A stretch of 64,000 nucleotides of DNA from Microbacterium halotolerans (GCF_003569805.1 NZ_KZ984051.1:745779-809778); one strand, 5' to 3'; counted from the first letter of the stretch, positions 18,627 through 27,394 are shown. Notes: generated from the sequence alone by a model not told the origin. Made by a program: numbers and translations.

Positions 18627-19651
18627 GCGCTGGTCTCCTGAGTGCTCTGGGCGCGTTCGGCGTCGTCCGCGTCGTCGGTCGGATGGCCTGTGATCGCGAG
18701 GAACACCTCATCGAGCGTCGGCTGCTGCACGGATGCCGAGGCGATCGACAGACCGACCTCGCGCAGCCGGATGAGGATGTCTGCCGCGTCGTTCGCGTCG
18801 GGCAGCGGAACGCTGAGGCCGCCGGATTCCGGGGTGGGAACCGGCTCCTCGCGTGCGACCTCCGCGACGGCGCGCAGGGCTGCGTCGAGGTCGTCATTGG
18901 ATGTGAGGCGCAGGTTCAGCGTCGACGTCCCGACCGAGCGCTTGAGCTCATCCGGAGTGCCCTCTGCGACCTTGCGGCCGTGGTCGATCACCGCGATCCG
19001 GTCGGCCAGCTGGTCCGCTTCGTCCAGGTACTGCGTCGTCAGCAGGATGGTCGATCCGGATGCCACGAGCTCGCGGATCGTGTCCCACATCTGGCCGCGG
19101 GTGCGCGGGTCCAGGCCGGTGGTCGGCTCGTCGAGGAAGATGAGCGGCGGGCGGGCGATGAGTGACGCTGCGAGATCCAGGCGCCTGCGCATACCGCCCG
19201 AGAAGTTCTTGATCTGGCGCTTGGCGGCGTCCTCGAGACCGAACTTGCCGAGCAGTTCTGCGGCGGTCTGCTTCGCGTGCCGCGAGCTGAAGCCCAGCAG
19301 CCGGCCGAACAGCCAGAGATTCTCCGCCGCGGTGAGGTTCTCATCGACCGACGCGTACTGCCCCGTCACGCCGACGAGCTGTCGGATCTTGTGCGGTGCG
19401 CGCTTCACATCGACGCCGAAGATCTCGGCCTCGCCGTCGGTGATCGGAAGCAGCGTCGCGAGCATCTGGACGATCGTGGTCTTGCCCGCGCCGTTCGGAC
19501 CGAGCAGCCCGAACACCTCGCCGCGACGGATCGTCAGGTCGACGCCGTCCACGGCGCGGAAGTCGCCGAAGTCCCTCACGAGCCCGCGGGCGTCGACGGC
19601 GTTCCCGCTCGTGCCCACGCGCTGCGCGTCTGTGTGCTGAAGTGTGGTCAT
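18623..19651 (-). CDS. ABC exporter ATP-binding protein, DrrA family
   Basis: A 342-aa ATPase with Walker A GLLGPNGAGKTT, FSGGMRRRLDLAASLIARPP, LIFLDEPTTGLDPRTRGQMW and TTQYLDEADQLADRI, all typical of DrrA-type drug-resistance ATPases. A C-terminal extension of about 90 residues (VGTSTLNLRLTS...QPTLDEVFLAITGHP) is the DUF4162 region of this family. It is cotranscribed with the DrrB-type permease. The promoter carries three 11-bp-period direct repeats and is likely controlled by the adjacent SARP regulator. The start ATG is very close to the predicted -10, so the message may be leaderless. Confidence 0.92.
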   Translation of the reverse strand: MTTLQHTDAQRVGTSGNAVDARGLVRDFGDFRAVDGVDLTIRRGEVFGLLGPNGAGKTTIVQMLATLLPITDGEAEIFGVDVKRAPHKIRQLVGVTGQYASVDENLTAAENLWLFGRLLGFSSRHAKQTAAELLGKFGLEDAAKRQIKNFSGGMRRRLDLAASLIARPPLIFLDEPTTGLDPRTRGQMWDTIRELVASGSTILLTTQYLDEADQLADRIAVIDHGRKVAEGTPDELKRSVGTSTLNLRLTSNDDLDAALRAVAEVAREEPVPTPESGGLSVPLPDANDAADILIRLREVGLSIASASVQQPTLDEVFLAITGHPTDDADDAERAQSTQETSA

Positions 19652-19657
19652 GCCATG

Positions 19658-19700
19658 AGTCTGGCGGACGTCGCTTTCACGTCGCTTTCACATCGGTTTC
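19658..19700 (-). promoter_or_regulatory. SARP-type direct-repeat promoter of the drrAB operon
   Basis: On the minus strand GAAACCG, GAAAGCG and GAAAGCG occur with exact 11-bp period (plus-strand starts 19694, 19683, 19672). The last heptamer is followed by an 8-bp spacer and a -10-like CAGACT (19663-19658), seven bases before the start codon. Heptamer direct repeats with 11-bp period ending 8 bp before the -10 are the known arrangement for SARP activators, and a SARP-type gene lies convergent to this operon. Confidence 0.62.
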
Positions 19701-19748
19701 GGCGCGTGCACGCTCGGCGGGTCGTGCTGCTCCGATGCCGGATCTCGA

Positions 19749-20020
19749 TCACATCGCCAGCGAGTGGACCCCATCGGCGCTGATGTGCGTCACGCTGTCG
19801 ACCGGGAGGGTCGTCCACCCGTGCTGATCGATGCCCGTCGACGATCCGGTCCACGCCACCGGCTGCGTGGATGCCGTGCGTCACGGGAATCGAATCGTGC
19901 AGTGCCCCAGCCATCGGAGTGGATCGCCGCCAGCGCCGCGAAGTCCGTGAGCCGGGCCGTTCCGCATGCGTCGGCCGCGGTGACTGCGGACGCCGCCGCA
20001 TAGGCGATCATTCTGGACAT
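19749..20020 (-). pseudogene. Remnant of a class II glutamine amidotransferase
   Basis: Minus strand. The 5' piece reads MSRMIAYAAASAVTAADACG...LTDFAALAAIHSDGWGTARF, which matches the start of class II (Ntn-type) glutamine amidotransferases except that the nucleophile Cys2 is Ser. After a frame change, the end reads SSTGIDQHGWTTLPVDSVTH-ISADGVHSLAM-stop, the usual C-terminus. The ~170 residues between, holding most of the active-site pocket, are missing. It sits at the left edge of the GntR-controlled island and probably marks a deletion or insertion scar. Confidence 0.68.
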
Positions 20021-20052
20021 CCTCGGCCTCGATTCCCGCGCACTGACAGTAT

Positions 20053-20079
20053 GGATCCACTTATGATACTTTTGGATCC
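20053..20079 (+). promoter_or_regulatory. Paired GntR-type operator of the aminotransferase operon
   Basis: Two GGATCC boxes (20053, 20074) 21 bp apart bracket a -10-like TATGAT (20062-20067), 23 bases before the first gene of the island. Similar pairs recur at eight other promoters in the island. Confidence 0.7.
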
Positions 20080-20101
20080 TGTTTGAGAGACTCGGAGTTC
20101 T

Positions 20102-21358
20102 ATGAGATCGGTGCCGGCGGCGGTCGCCGCAACATACGCGGCGGTTGACTCGCGTGCGATGAGAATGATCGACGTCGCCCACGAGCGCAGCCGAACTCTC
20201 GGCGCGCCCAACTCGCACCACTTCAATGCCGCGGGTGCGGCGCTTCCGACGAGTTCGGTCGTCGAAGCGGTCGTCGAACATCTCCATCGCGAAGAGGCAC
20301 TGGGCGGCTACGAAGCGGCGGCCCGCGTCAGGGACGACGTCGAGGGCATCTATGCCGCCGCCGGTGACCTGCTCGGCTGCGCAGCCGATGAGATCGCGCT
20401 CTTCGACAGCGCCTCCACGGGACTCCGCGTCCTCATCGACGCCGTGCGCCCGGCCGCGGGCAGTCGCATCATCGCCTCCCGCAGCACATATGTCAGCCAC
20501 GCCCTCCACCTCATGACGATCTGCCGTGAGCGCGATGTCGAACTCGTGATCGTCCCTGCCGACGAACAGCGTCGCGTCGATCTGGTCGCGCTCGAGGCGC
20601 TGCTCGCCGACGGCCGGCCGTCCGTCCTCACGGTTTCGCATGTTCCGACGTCCTCCGGTCTCGTCGAGCCCGTGGCCGAGATCGGACAGCTTGCGCGCAG
20701 ATACGGCGCGACGTATCTGCTGGATGCCACGCAGTCGGTCGGCCATCTGCAGGTGGACGTCGCGGCTATCGGCTGCGACGGCCTCGTCACGACCGGGCGC
20801 AAGTTCCTGCGCGCACCCAGGGGGACGGCGTTCGCCTACGTCAAGCGCTCCTTCGCGAGCGCGCTGCTCCCCACTGCCCCCGACGTGAGGGGATCCGAAT
20901 GGCAGAGCGAAGGGGGGTGGGACACCACCAGCCTCGCCAGGCGCTTCGAGACCTGGGAGGCGAGCGTCGCCGCCCGGCTCGGTCTGGGCGTCGCCCTTCG
21001 CGAAGCGAACGAACGCGGCATGGCGGCGACGGAGGCATGGCTGACCGCGGCGGGTGACGACATCCGTCGCCGGGTCCGTGAGGTCCCCGGCGTCGTCCTG
21101 GCCGATCCGGAGGGCTCCCGATCCGCGATCGTCACGTTCGTGATCGACGGCATGACTTCGGCTCATGCAGCGTCGCGACTCTCCGAGAGCGGCGTGCGGG
21201 TGGTCTCGGTCCCCGCAACGCACGGACAATGGGATCTCGGGGATCGCCGGATTCCCGCAGTCGTGAGGGCGTCACCGCACGTGTACAACGACGAGGGCGA
21301 TGTCGACGCACTCGTCGAGGGCATCGCGCGCATCGCCGGAGAGGTGCGCGCGTCGTGA
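20102..21358 (+). CDS. PLP-dependent enzyme, aminotransferase class V family
   Basis: A 418-aa fold-type-I PLP protein of the class V / cysteine-desulfurase superfamily (isopenicillin-epimerase- and EgtE-like rather than IscS). Key residues are His180 in LTVSHVPTSSG, Asp208 and Gln211 in LLDATQSVGH, and PLP-Lys234 in TTGRKFLRAPRGTAFAYV. The loop lacks the catalytic cysteine of desulfurases. A lyase, epimerase or desulfurase-like reaction on an amino acid is likely; the substrate is unknown. It is the first gene after an operator pair and overlaps the flavoenzyme by GTGA. An alternative start is the ATG at 20159. Confidence 0.82.
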   Translation: MRSVPAAVAATYAAVDSRAMRMIDVAHERSRTLGAPNSHHFNAAGAALPTSSVVEAVVEHLHREEALGGYEAAARVRDDVEGIYAAAGDLLGCAADEIALFDSASTGLRVLIDAVRPAAGSRIIASRSTYVSHALHLMTICRERDVELVIVPADEQRRVDLVALEALLADGRPSVLTVSHVPTSSGLVEPVAEIGQLARRYGATYLLDATQSVGHLQVDVAAIGCDGLVTTGRKFLRAPRGTAFAYVKRSFASALLPTAPDVRGSEWQSEGGWDTTSLARRFETWEASVAARLGLGVALREANERGMAATEAWLTAAGDDIRRRVREVPGVVLADPEGSRSAIVTFVIDGMTSAHAASRLSESGVRVVSVPATHGQWDLGDRRIPAVVRASPHVYNDEGDVDALVEGIARIAGEVRAS

Positions 21359-22449
21359 GATCTTTCGATGCCGAGGTGATCGTCCTCGGGCTCGGCGTGC
21401 ACGGCAGCGCCGCCGCCGCCGCCCTCGCGCGTCGGGGCATCGACGTCATCGCGATCGATCGCTTTGCGCCGGGTCATCGGCGCGGGTCGTCACATGGACG
21501 CACCCGGATGATCCGTCGTGCCTACCCCGACCCCGTCTGGAACGATCTCGTCCTGCGAGCCTTCGACGGCTGGCGGGCACTCGAGGAGGAGTCAGGAGCG
21601 CAGCTCGTCCATCGGACAGGGGGACTCTACGCGCATCGAGGAGAGGCGCAGCTTCAGGGGCCCGGATGCGTCGTCGTCGAGGATCCGGCCGAGATGGCGG
21701 ATCTCATGCCGGGCCTCGCCGTTCCCGACGGATACCGCGCCGTCCACGATCCATCAGCAGGGGTCATCGAGGCGGAACAGGCGATGGCCGCGTTCCACGG
21801 CGTGGCCGCGGAACGCGGCGCGGACGTGCGCTGGAACACCGTCGTCGACGGGTGGGACAGCACGGGCGACGGGGTCTCGGTGCGCACCGATGCGGGAGAC
21901 CTGCGCGCGCGACGGCTCATCGTCGCGGGGGGAAGCTGGATGGGAGGGCTCGTGCCGGAGCTGGCACCACTGCTGGAGGTCTGGCGCATCCTGACCCTCA
22001 CCGTCCCGGCCGACCAGCCCATCGGGGAACCGCCGAACCTCGGAGCGTTCTCAGTCGATCATCCCGACGGACTCGTGTTCGGCGTTCCGGATGCCGCAGG
22101 AAACGGCGTGAAGCTCGGTATCGATGCGGGGCCGCTCTGGGATCCGGAGACGCCCGTCGAGGCCCAGACGGATGCGGAGACGGCCCGTCTGCAGGAGCTG
22201 CTGGGCGGATTCGTCCCAGGTCTCGACACAACGTCCGTCGAGTCGGCCGCGTGCCTCTATACGATGACAGCGGACAGACGCTTCATCATCGGTCCGCTCC
22301 GGCGCGCGCCGCAGGTGATCGTCGCATCCGCGTGCTCCGGCCACGGGTTCAAGTTCGGCCCTGCCATCGGTGAGGCGCTCGCCGACATCGCGACGGGCGT
22401 CATGCGCGACGACCTCGCCTTCATCTCGACCACCCGCAGGGAGCTCTGA
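21355..22449 (+). CDS. FAD-dependent amine oxidase, monomeric sarcosine oxidase / N-methyltryptophan oxidase family
   Basis: A 364-aa DAO-fold flavoenzyme with dinucleotide motif VIVLGLGVHGSAAAAALARR (residues 8-27), SSHGRTRMIRRAY, LYTMTADRRFIIG and SGHGFKFGPAIGE. Cys300 in ESAACLYTMTAD matches the cysteine that holds FAD covalently in monomeric sarcosine oxidase, and Lys333 matches the oxygen-activating lysine. It would oxidise a secondary N-methyl or small amine, giving an imine/aldehyde and H2O2. The GTG start overlaps the stop of the PLP enzyme. Substrate unknown; the neighbours suggest an amine-derived intermediate. Confidence 0.85.
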   Translation: MRSFDAEVIVLGLGVHGSAAAAALARRGIDVIAIDRFAPGHRRGSSHGRTRMIRRAYPDPVWNDLVLRAFDGWRALEEESGAQLVHRTGGLYAHRGEAQLQGPGCVVVEDPAEMADLMPGLAVPDGYRAVHDPSAGVIEAEQAMAAFHGVAAERGADVRWNTVVDGWDSTGDGVSVRTDAGDLRARRLIVAGGSWMGGLVPELAPLLEVWRILTLTVPADQPIGEPPNLGAFSVDHPDGLVFGVPDAAGNGVKLGIDAGPLWDPETPVEAQTDAETARLQELLGGFVPGLDTTSVESAACLYTMTADRRFIIGPLRRAPQVIVASACSGHGFKFGPAIGEALADIATGVMRDDLAFISTTRREL

Positions 22450-22450
22450 C

Positions 22451-23953
22451 ATGACGATCGCCGTCGCCGCCCCGCACCCGGAGGCCGCCGCTGCCGGGGA
22501 GCGCGCCGCCCGATCCGGGGGGAACGCCCTCGATGCGGCTCTCGCCGCCGCCGCCATGCTCACGGTCGTCTACCCGCATCAGTGCGCGCTCGGCGGTGAT
22601 CTGATCGCGGTGGTGCGTTCGCCCGACGGTGCGACGACCGCGATCCTGTCCGCCGGCACCGCCCCGGCAGCCATCGCCGAGGTCGCAGGCGGATGGACGG
22701 AGGTGCCGCGCCAGGGCGCGCACTCCGTGACCGTTCCCGGCATCATCGCCGGATGGCGTGCGATCGCGGATCTCGGAGCGCAGCATGGACTCGGCGCTGC
22801 CCTCGAGGGGGCCGCGGAAGTCGCCGATCACGGCACCTCGGTCAGCGCCGGGCTCGCCCGGGCGCTCGTGTCCCGAGCCGATGCGGTGCGCTCCGATCCC
22901 GGCCTGTGCGACATCTTCACGGCGTCGGGGGAGCTCTTGGCAGAGGGGGAGCTTCTCCGCCAGCCGGCGCTGGCTCGCACGCTTCGGGTGCTCATGGGAG
23001 ATCCGGACGACTTCTACACGGGTGCCACCGCGGCATCTCTCGTCCACGCCCTGCGATCTGCTGGCGGAGTGCATACGCTCGAGGATTTCGCCGGTTTCGT
23101 CCCGGAGGTCGAGGATGCCCTGACTCACCGGATCGGCTCCACGACGTGGTATGTCGCTCCGCCGCCATCGATCGGCGCCGTGCTGCTCGGTGTCGTACAC
23201 GCCGCTTCCGATGGCGCGGACTCGATCCCCTCCGGGAGCGGACTCGTCGATGCCGTGCTGCGCGGCGTCGCGACGCGCGCCGCGCTGCTCGGAGACCCCC
23301 GCACGGGCGCGGTCGACCTCGATGGGCTCCTCTCGCTCGAGACCGCGGGGTCCGGCGCCGCCTTCACCGAGCCTCGCCCCCTCGGCGACACCGCCGCGGT
23401 CACGGCGCTCGACGACGAGGGCTGGGGAGTCACCATCGTGCAGAGCGTCTACCAGACCTTCGGCGCTGGACTGCTGGATCCGAGCACGGGCGTGATCTTC
23501 CACAACCGAGGGAGTGCATTCTCCGTCGACCCGGCCTCACCGGCTGTGATCCGGGCCGGCTCACGTCCCCCGCACACCCTGTGCCCCGTCATCGTCGACG
23601 CGCCGGACGCGCTGGTCGTCGCCGGGTGCCAGGGCGGTCGTGCGCAGGCCTGGATCCTGGCGCAGACGATCCCCGACGGCACGATGCCGGAGCGACGGCT
23701 GCCCGAGATCCTCTCCCGGCCGCGCTGGGTGGTGGGCGATCGCGATCTCGGTCAGCCCGAGCTGTCCCTCGTCGCCGAACCGGGGGTCGCCTCTGACGTG
23801 ATCGCGCGCGCCGAGAGGCTCGGGCTGCCGGTGGTCCGGTTCCCCGGGCCCGCAGACGAGGCAGGACATGTGCAGATCGTCAGGCTGTCCGCCGATGGGC
23901 TGGAAGCCGCCAGCGATCCCAGAGCCGACGGCGTCGGCACAGTGATCGGCTGA
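22451..23953 (+). CDS. Gamma-glutamyltransferase-family hydrolase without signal peptide
   Basis: A 500-aa Ntn-hydrolase-type gamma-glutamyltranspeptidase homologue. Large-subunit marks include RSGGNALDAALAAAAMLTVV, QCALGGDLIAVV, VPGIIAGWRAI and FYTGATAASLVHALRSAGG. The nucleophile region is GDTAAVTALDDEGWGVTIVQ, so Thr314 would be the autoprocessing and catalytic residue. The following residue is Ala where Thr/Ser is usual, and the His of TTH is also replaced. PPPSIGAVLLG is conserved. Most GGTs are exported, but here the protein begins directly with the catalytic domain, so it should act in the cytosol. With the glutamine-synthetase-like ligase in the same island, it is a candidate for removing a gamma-glutamyl group from a pathway intermediate. 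Confidence 0.85.
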   Translation: MTIAVAAPHPEAAAAGERAARSGGNALDAALAAAAMLTVVYPHQCALGGDLIAVVRSPDGATTAILSAGTAPAAIAEVAGGWTEVPRQGAHSVTVPGIIAGWRAIADLGAQHGLGAALEGAAEVADHGTSVSAGLARALVSRADAVRSDPGLCDIFTASGELLAEGELLRQPALARTLRVLMGDPDDFYTGATAASLVHALRSAGGVHTLEDFAGFVPEVEDALTHRIGSTTWYVAPPPSIGAVLLGVVHAASDGADSIPSGSGLVDAVLRGVATRAALLGDPRTGAVDLDGLLSLETAGSGAAFTEPRPLGDTAAVTALDDEGWGVTIVQSVYQTFGAGLLDPSTGVIFHNRGSAFSVDPASPAVIRAGSRPPHTLCPVIVDAPDALVVAGCQGGRAQAWILAQTIPDGTMPERRLPEILSRPRWVVGDRDLGQPELSLVAEPGVASDVIARAERLGLPVVRFPGPADEAGHVQIVRLSADGLEAASDPRADGVGTVIG

Positions 23954-24016
23954 GAGATGACTGATATACGGGCCGCGAGGCTCGCATCCGCTACCGCAGA
24001 CAGAGGAGAACCCGCT

Positions 24017-25972
24017 ATGTCCGTCGCCAGGAACTGGACCGACCCACTCACTCCGGAAGAGATCGGCGAGATCGCTGAGCAGGTGCGGGCGGATGAGCGC
24101 ATCGGCGACAACCCCCGCTTCTGGGGCATCGCCGTCGAGGAAGCACTTGCCCGCAACCTCGCTCCGGGCCAGGGTCGCCCGGTGCGCCTCGTCGTGATGA
24201 ATCCGGATGCGCACGCCGCATGGGAGGTGACGGCCTGGACGAGCGGTACCGATCGCGTCGCGTCCATCTCGTCGTGGGCATCGGTGGATGCGAAACGTCC
24301 GGGAGTCTCGTCCGACGAGGCGCGCATGTTCGCGCAGGCCGCGCGCAACCATCCCGCGCTTCAGGAGGCACTGGCCAAGCGCGGCATCACAGATTCCTCG
24401 CTGGTGTGGGTCGATCCGGAGTCGATCACGGGCTTCGAACCGGAAGGCATGGAGGATCGCAGACTCTCGTGGGGCTCGGTCTGGTACCGCGAGTCGGTCG
24501 ATGACAACGGCTATGCTCGCCCGATCGCCGGTCTGGTGCCGATCCTCGACCTCGAGACTCTGGAGCTCGTGAAGCTCGAGGACCACGGCGTCATCCCGCT
24601 CACAGATGAGGGCGGCAACTATCGCAGCGGCACCTGGGGGCCCGATCGCGAGGTTTCGCGTCTTGACATCGCGCAGCCGGACGGTCCTGGCTTTCAGGTC
24701 GACGGCCATCACGTGACGTGGCAGAACTGGTCGTTCAGGGTCGGATTCACTCACCGCGAAGGGCTCGTCCTGCACGATATCGAGTACCGCGACGGCGGAG
24801 CCGTCCGGCCCGTTCTGCGCCGTGCCGCGGTCAACGAGATGTACGTGCCGTATCTCGACTCCGACCCGACCGCGTACCGGAAGAACTTCTTCGACTGGGG
24901 CGAGTACGGCGCTGGGCCCCTCACCGCGTCCCTGGAACTCGGATGCGACTGCCTGGGTGAGATCCACTACTTCGATGCCCATGTGCTGGACGGGTTCGGA
25001 CAGGCGAAGACGATCACCAACGGTGTCTGCATGCACGAGGAAGACGACTCGATCCTCTGGAAGCACGTGAACACGAGGACCGGCGAGGCGGATGTGCGCC
25101 GGTCGCGCCGCCTGGTGATCTCGTTCTTCGCAACCGTCGCGAACTATGACTACGGCTTCTACTGGAGCCTCTATCAGGACGGGTCCATCGAGCTGGAGAT
25201 CAAGCTCACCGGCATCCTGTCGGTGTCGGGCATCGCGGATGGTGAGTCTCCTCGATACGGCCGGATGGTGAGTCCGCGCGTCCAGGCGCCGACGCATCAG
25301 CACTACTTCGCCATGCGCCTCGACACAGCCGTCGACGGTCCGCTCAACCGTCTCGTAGAGGTGCACGCAGAAGTCGAGGAGGATGACGAGCTGAATCCGT
25401 ACGGCAACGCCTGCAAGATGGTGGGTACGACCGTCGCCTCCGAGCGCGACGGCGGGCGCAGCGTCGACCCGTCACGCGCCGTGCACTGGCGCATCGAGAG
25501 CGCTGAGAAGACGAACCGCTTCGGCGAGGCGACCTCCTACCGGTTGACGATGCCCAACACGACGCGCCTCTTCGCGAAGCCCGGCAGCATCGTCGAGCGG
25601 AAGGCGCCGTTCGTGTCGAAGCAGCTGTGGGCCAGCACGTACGACCCGCAGCAGCGGTACATCACGGGCGACTACCCGAATCAGGCGACGCTCGAAGCAG
25701 AGGGCATCACCGACTGGTTGACTGCCGACCGGTCGCTCGACGGAACCGAGCTCGTCCTGTGGCCGGTCATCGCGTCGCACCACCACCCGCGCCCGGAGGA
25801 GTGGCCGATCATGCCTGTCGCACGCATCGGCTTCCGGCTCGAACCCGACGGATTCTTCACCAGGAACCCGTCACTGGACGTCCCGCCGTCCGACAGCGGC
25901 GCCGGCTGCCATACGTCGGGGAGCGCGTCCTCTCATGCGCATCACGATCACGGTCAGCATCACGACCATTGA
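24017..25972 (+). CDS. Copper amine oxidase (topaquinone-dependent primary amine oxidase)
   Basis: A 651-aa enzyme very like Arthrobacter-type cytosolic amine oxidases. Tyr377 in TVANYDYGFYW is the topaquinone precursor, His427 and His429 in THQHYF are copper ligands (third His in ASHHHPRPEEW), and Asp293 in KNFFDWGEYGAG is the catalytic base. It deaminates a primary amine to the aldehyde with release of NH3 and H2O2; the aldehyde dehydrogenase downstream is the likely next enzyme. The ATG at 24017 with AGAGGAGAA is chosen; an upstream in-frame ATG at 23957 exists. The last 20 residues are unusually His-rich (SSHAHHDHGQHHDH), possibly for copper delivery. The next gene starts within its stop codon. 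Confidence 0.93.
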   Translation: MSVARNWTDPLTPEEIGEIAEQVRADERIGDNPRFWGIAVEEALARNLAPGQGRPVRLVVMNPDAHAAWEVTAWTSGTDRVASISSWASVDAKRPGVSSDEARMFAQAARNHPALQEALAKRGITDSSLVWVDPESITGFEPEGMEDRRLSWGSVWYRESVDDNGYARPIAGLVPILDLETLELVKLEDHGVIPLTDEGGNYRSGTWGPDREVSRLDIAQPDGPGFQVDGHHVTWQNWSFRVGFTHREGLVLHDIEYRDGGAVRPVLRRAAVNEMYVPYLDSDPTAYRKNFFDWGEYGAGPLTASLELGCDCLGEIHYFDAHVLDGFGQAKTITNGVCMHEEDDSILWKHVNTRTGEADVRRSRRLVISFFATVANYDYGFYWSLYQDGSIELEIKLTGILSVSGIADGESPRYGRMVSPRVQAPTHQHYFAMRLDTAVDGPLNRLVEVHAEVEEDDELNPYGNACKMVGTTVASERDGGRSVDPSRAVHWRIESAEKTNRFGEATSYRLTMPNTTRLFAKPGSIVERKAPFVSKQLWASTYDPQQRYITGDYPNQATLEAEGITDWLTADRSLDGTELVLWPVIASHHHPRPEEWPIMPVARIGFRLEPDGFFTRNPSLDVPPSDSGAGCHTSGSASSHAHHDHGQHHDH

Positions 25973-26523
25973 CCGGTGCTGATCTCCTGCACGCGGGTGC
26001 CCTCGCGCTGACCGGTCTCGGCGCGTGCTGCACCGCGATCGGCCGACCGCGGCCGCGAGTGTGGGAGCTCGTGCTCGGCGTCCTCTCGTTTCTGGCCATG
26101 GGCGACATCGTCATCTGGCAGAGCGTCGCACCCGTGTGGTGGTGCACTGCGCTCATTGCGGGATCGTTGCTCTCGGTCGTCGCTGCCCCTGGTCGTCGCT
26201 CCCTCGCGGGCGATGAGCGGGGAGCACGGGCCATGGATGCTCTGGGCGGCGTCGTCATGGGCATGCTGGTGCTGCTGATGACCGATACGAGCGGTCAGGC
26301 ACCGGGTGCGCACTCCGGCCATGGCGTGTCGGCCGGAGCCCTGACGACGGTTGTCGCGGGGGCGGCGATCGCCTATGCGGCGGCATGCGTGCTGATGGCG
26401 TTCCGGACGTCGCAGCGGATGCCGACCGCTGGGCGTCAGGCGACGACGGTCCGGCTGCGCCGAATCGCACCGCTGGCGATGGTCGCATCGATGCTGCTCA
26501 TGGTGGCCGTCGTGCTGTCCTGA
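25969..26523 (+). CDS. Small integral membrane protein of unknown function
   Basis: Starting at a TTG that overlaps the stop of the copper amine oxidase, this 184-aa protein has about five or six hydrophobic helices (starting near residues 4, 32, 55, 85, 120 and 160) and a short Gly/His loop GAHSGHGVSAG. It resembles actinobacterial DUF5134-type membrane proteins in size and layout, but I cannot confirm that. Translational coupling to a copper enzyme and the His-containing loop would suit a role in copper handling; this is a guess from context. Confidence 0.6.
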   Translation: MTGADLLHAGALALTGLGACCTAIGRPRPRVWELVLGVLSFLAMGDIVIWQSVAPVWWCTALIAGSLLSVVAAPGRRSLAGDERGARAMDALGGVVMGMLVLLMTDTSGQAPGAHSGHGVSAGALTTVVAGAAIAYAAACVLMAFRTSQRMPTAGRQATTVRLRRIAPLAMVASMLLMVAVVLS

Positions 26524-26532
26524 ACCCGCCGA

Positions 26533-27252
26533 TCAGCCTCGGAACACGGTGGAGGAGCGACGTTCGTACCAGCGGGCGATCTGTTCTCCGGCCTTGATGA
26601 CGTGCTCGCGCATCTCCGCCCTCGCCGTCTCCGACTCGCCGCTCTCGAGCGCGTCGATGATCCGCTGGTGCTCGTGGAAGTTCTCCTCACGATGACGGCC
26701 GTCTTTCACCAGCAGCTGTGCGGACACGTTGCGGGGGAAGGTGTCATTGATCTCCTCGATCGACCGCGCGAGTCGAGAGTTGCCCGACAGCTCAGCGATA
26801 CGGCTGTGGAAGGTGTCGTTCTCCTGACGGCTGTCCGGACCGGCTTCGGCGCCGCGCTCGCTCTCTGCCAGGGAACGCTCGTACATCGTCTGGTTCGCGA
26901 CACGCAGCTCATCGATGTCGGGCTTCGCGACGCGGGACACAGCGCGCGCCGCAGCCAGCGACTCGAGCTCCGCGCGCACCTCGTAGGCGTCGCGCACCTC
27001 CCACGGCGCCGGCACCCGCACCACGGCGCCGCGATTCGGCACCACTTCGATGAGCCCACCGGTCTGCAGCTGGCGCAGTGCCTCGCGAATCGGCGTCCGG
27101 CTCACACCGAAGTCGCCTGCGAGCTCCGCCTGTCGCAGCTGGGAGCCGATGGGAATCGTTCCCGACATGATCCGTTCGCGAATCGCCGCGGCGATTCCGT
27201 CGACGAGCGCGTGTCCCGACATATCGGAAGGGAACGTGTCCTCGCTTGCCAT
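26533..27252 (-). CDS. GntR-family regulator with FCD domain, presumed master regulator of the island
   Basis: A 239-aa FadR-subfamily regulator. The N-terminal winged helix (about residues 10-75) reads IRERIMSGTIPIGSQLRQAE, LAGDFGVSRTPIREALRQL and GLIEVVPNRGAVV. The C-terminal FCD helical domain (about residues 85-230) has DAYEVRAELESLAAARAV, ENDTFHSRIAELSGN and FHEHQRIIDALESGE, with the Asp/His pattern of metal- or carboxylate-binding FCD domains. FCD regulators usually sense small organic acids. It is transcribed away from the reductase gene, and the gap between them holds a paired GGATCC operator of the kind found at eight more promoters in the island. GGGGAAGG precedes the chosen ATG. 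Confidence 0.9.
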   Translation of the reverse strand: MASEDTFPSDMSGHALVDGIAAAIRERIMSGTIPIGSQLRQAELAGDFGVSRTPIREALRQLQTGGLIEVVPNRGAVVRVPAPWEVRDAYEVRAELESLAAARAVSRVAKPDIDELRVANQTMYERSLAESERGAEAGPDSRQENDTFHSRIAELSGNSRLARSIEEINDTFPRNVSAQLLVKDGRHREENFHEHQRIIDALESGESETARAEMREHVIKAGEQIARWYERRSSTVFRG

Positions 27253-27363
27253 GCCTAACCTTCCCCGCCACCCGGACGGGTCACGTGATGCGATTCGGAC
27301 CATAGCAGAACGCCAGGCGCAGGAGGGCGACACACACTCATGTGTGGACAATCTCGTCATCTT

Positions 27364-27390
27364 GGATCCAAAAAACGTATGTTAGGATCC
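27364..27390. promoter_or_regulatory. Paired operator between gntR and the oxygenase reductase gene
   Basis: GGATCC boxes at 27364 and 27385, 21 bp apart, in the contexts TTGGATCCAA and TAGGATCCAA. A -10-like TATGTT (27378-27383) lies between them toward the plus-strand gene, whose ATG (27395) follows at once, so that message is probably leaderless. The site can serve both divergent genes, implying autoregulation. Confidence 0.75.
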
Positions 27391-27394
27391 AAGA

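Noticed and set aside
19790..21229. A 479-codon minus-strand frame
   Set aside because: Mostly antisense to the aminotransferase; only its last part contains the real amidotransferase relic, listed separately.
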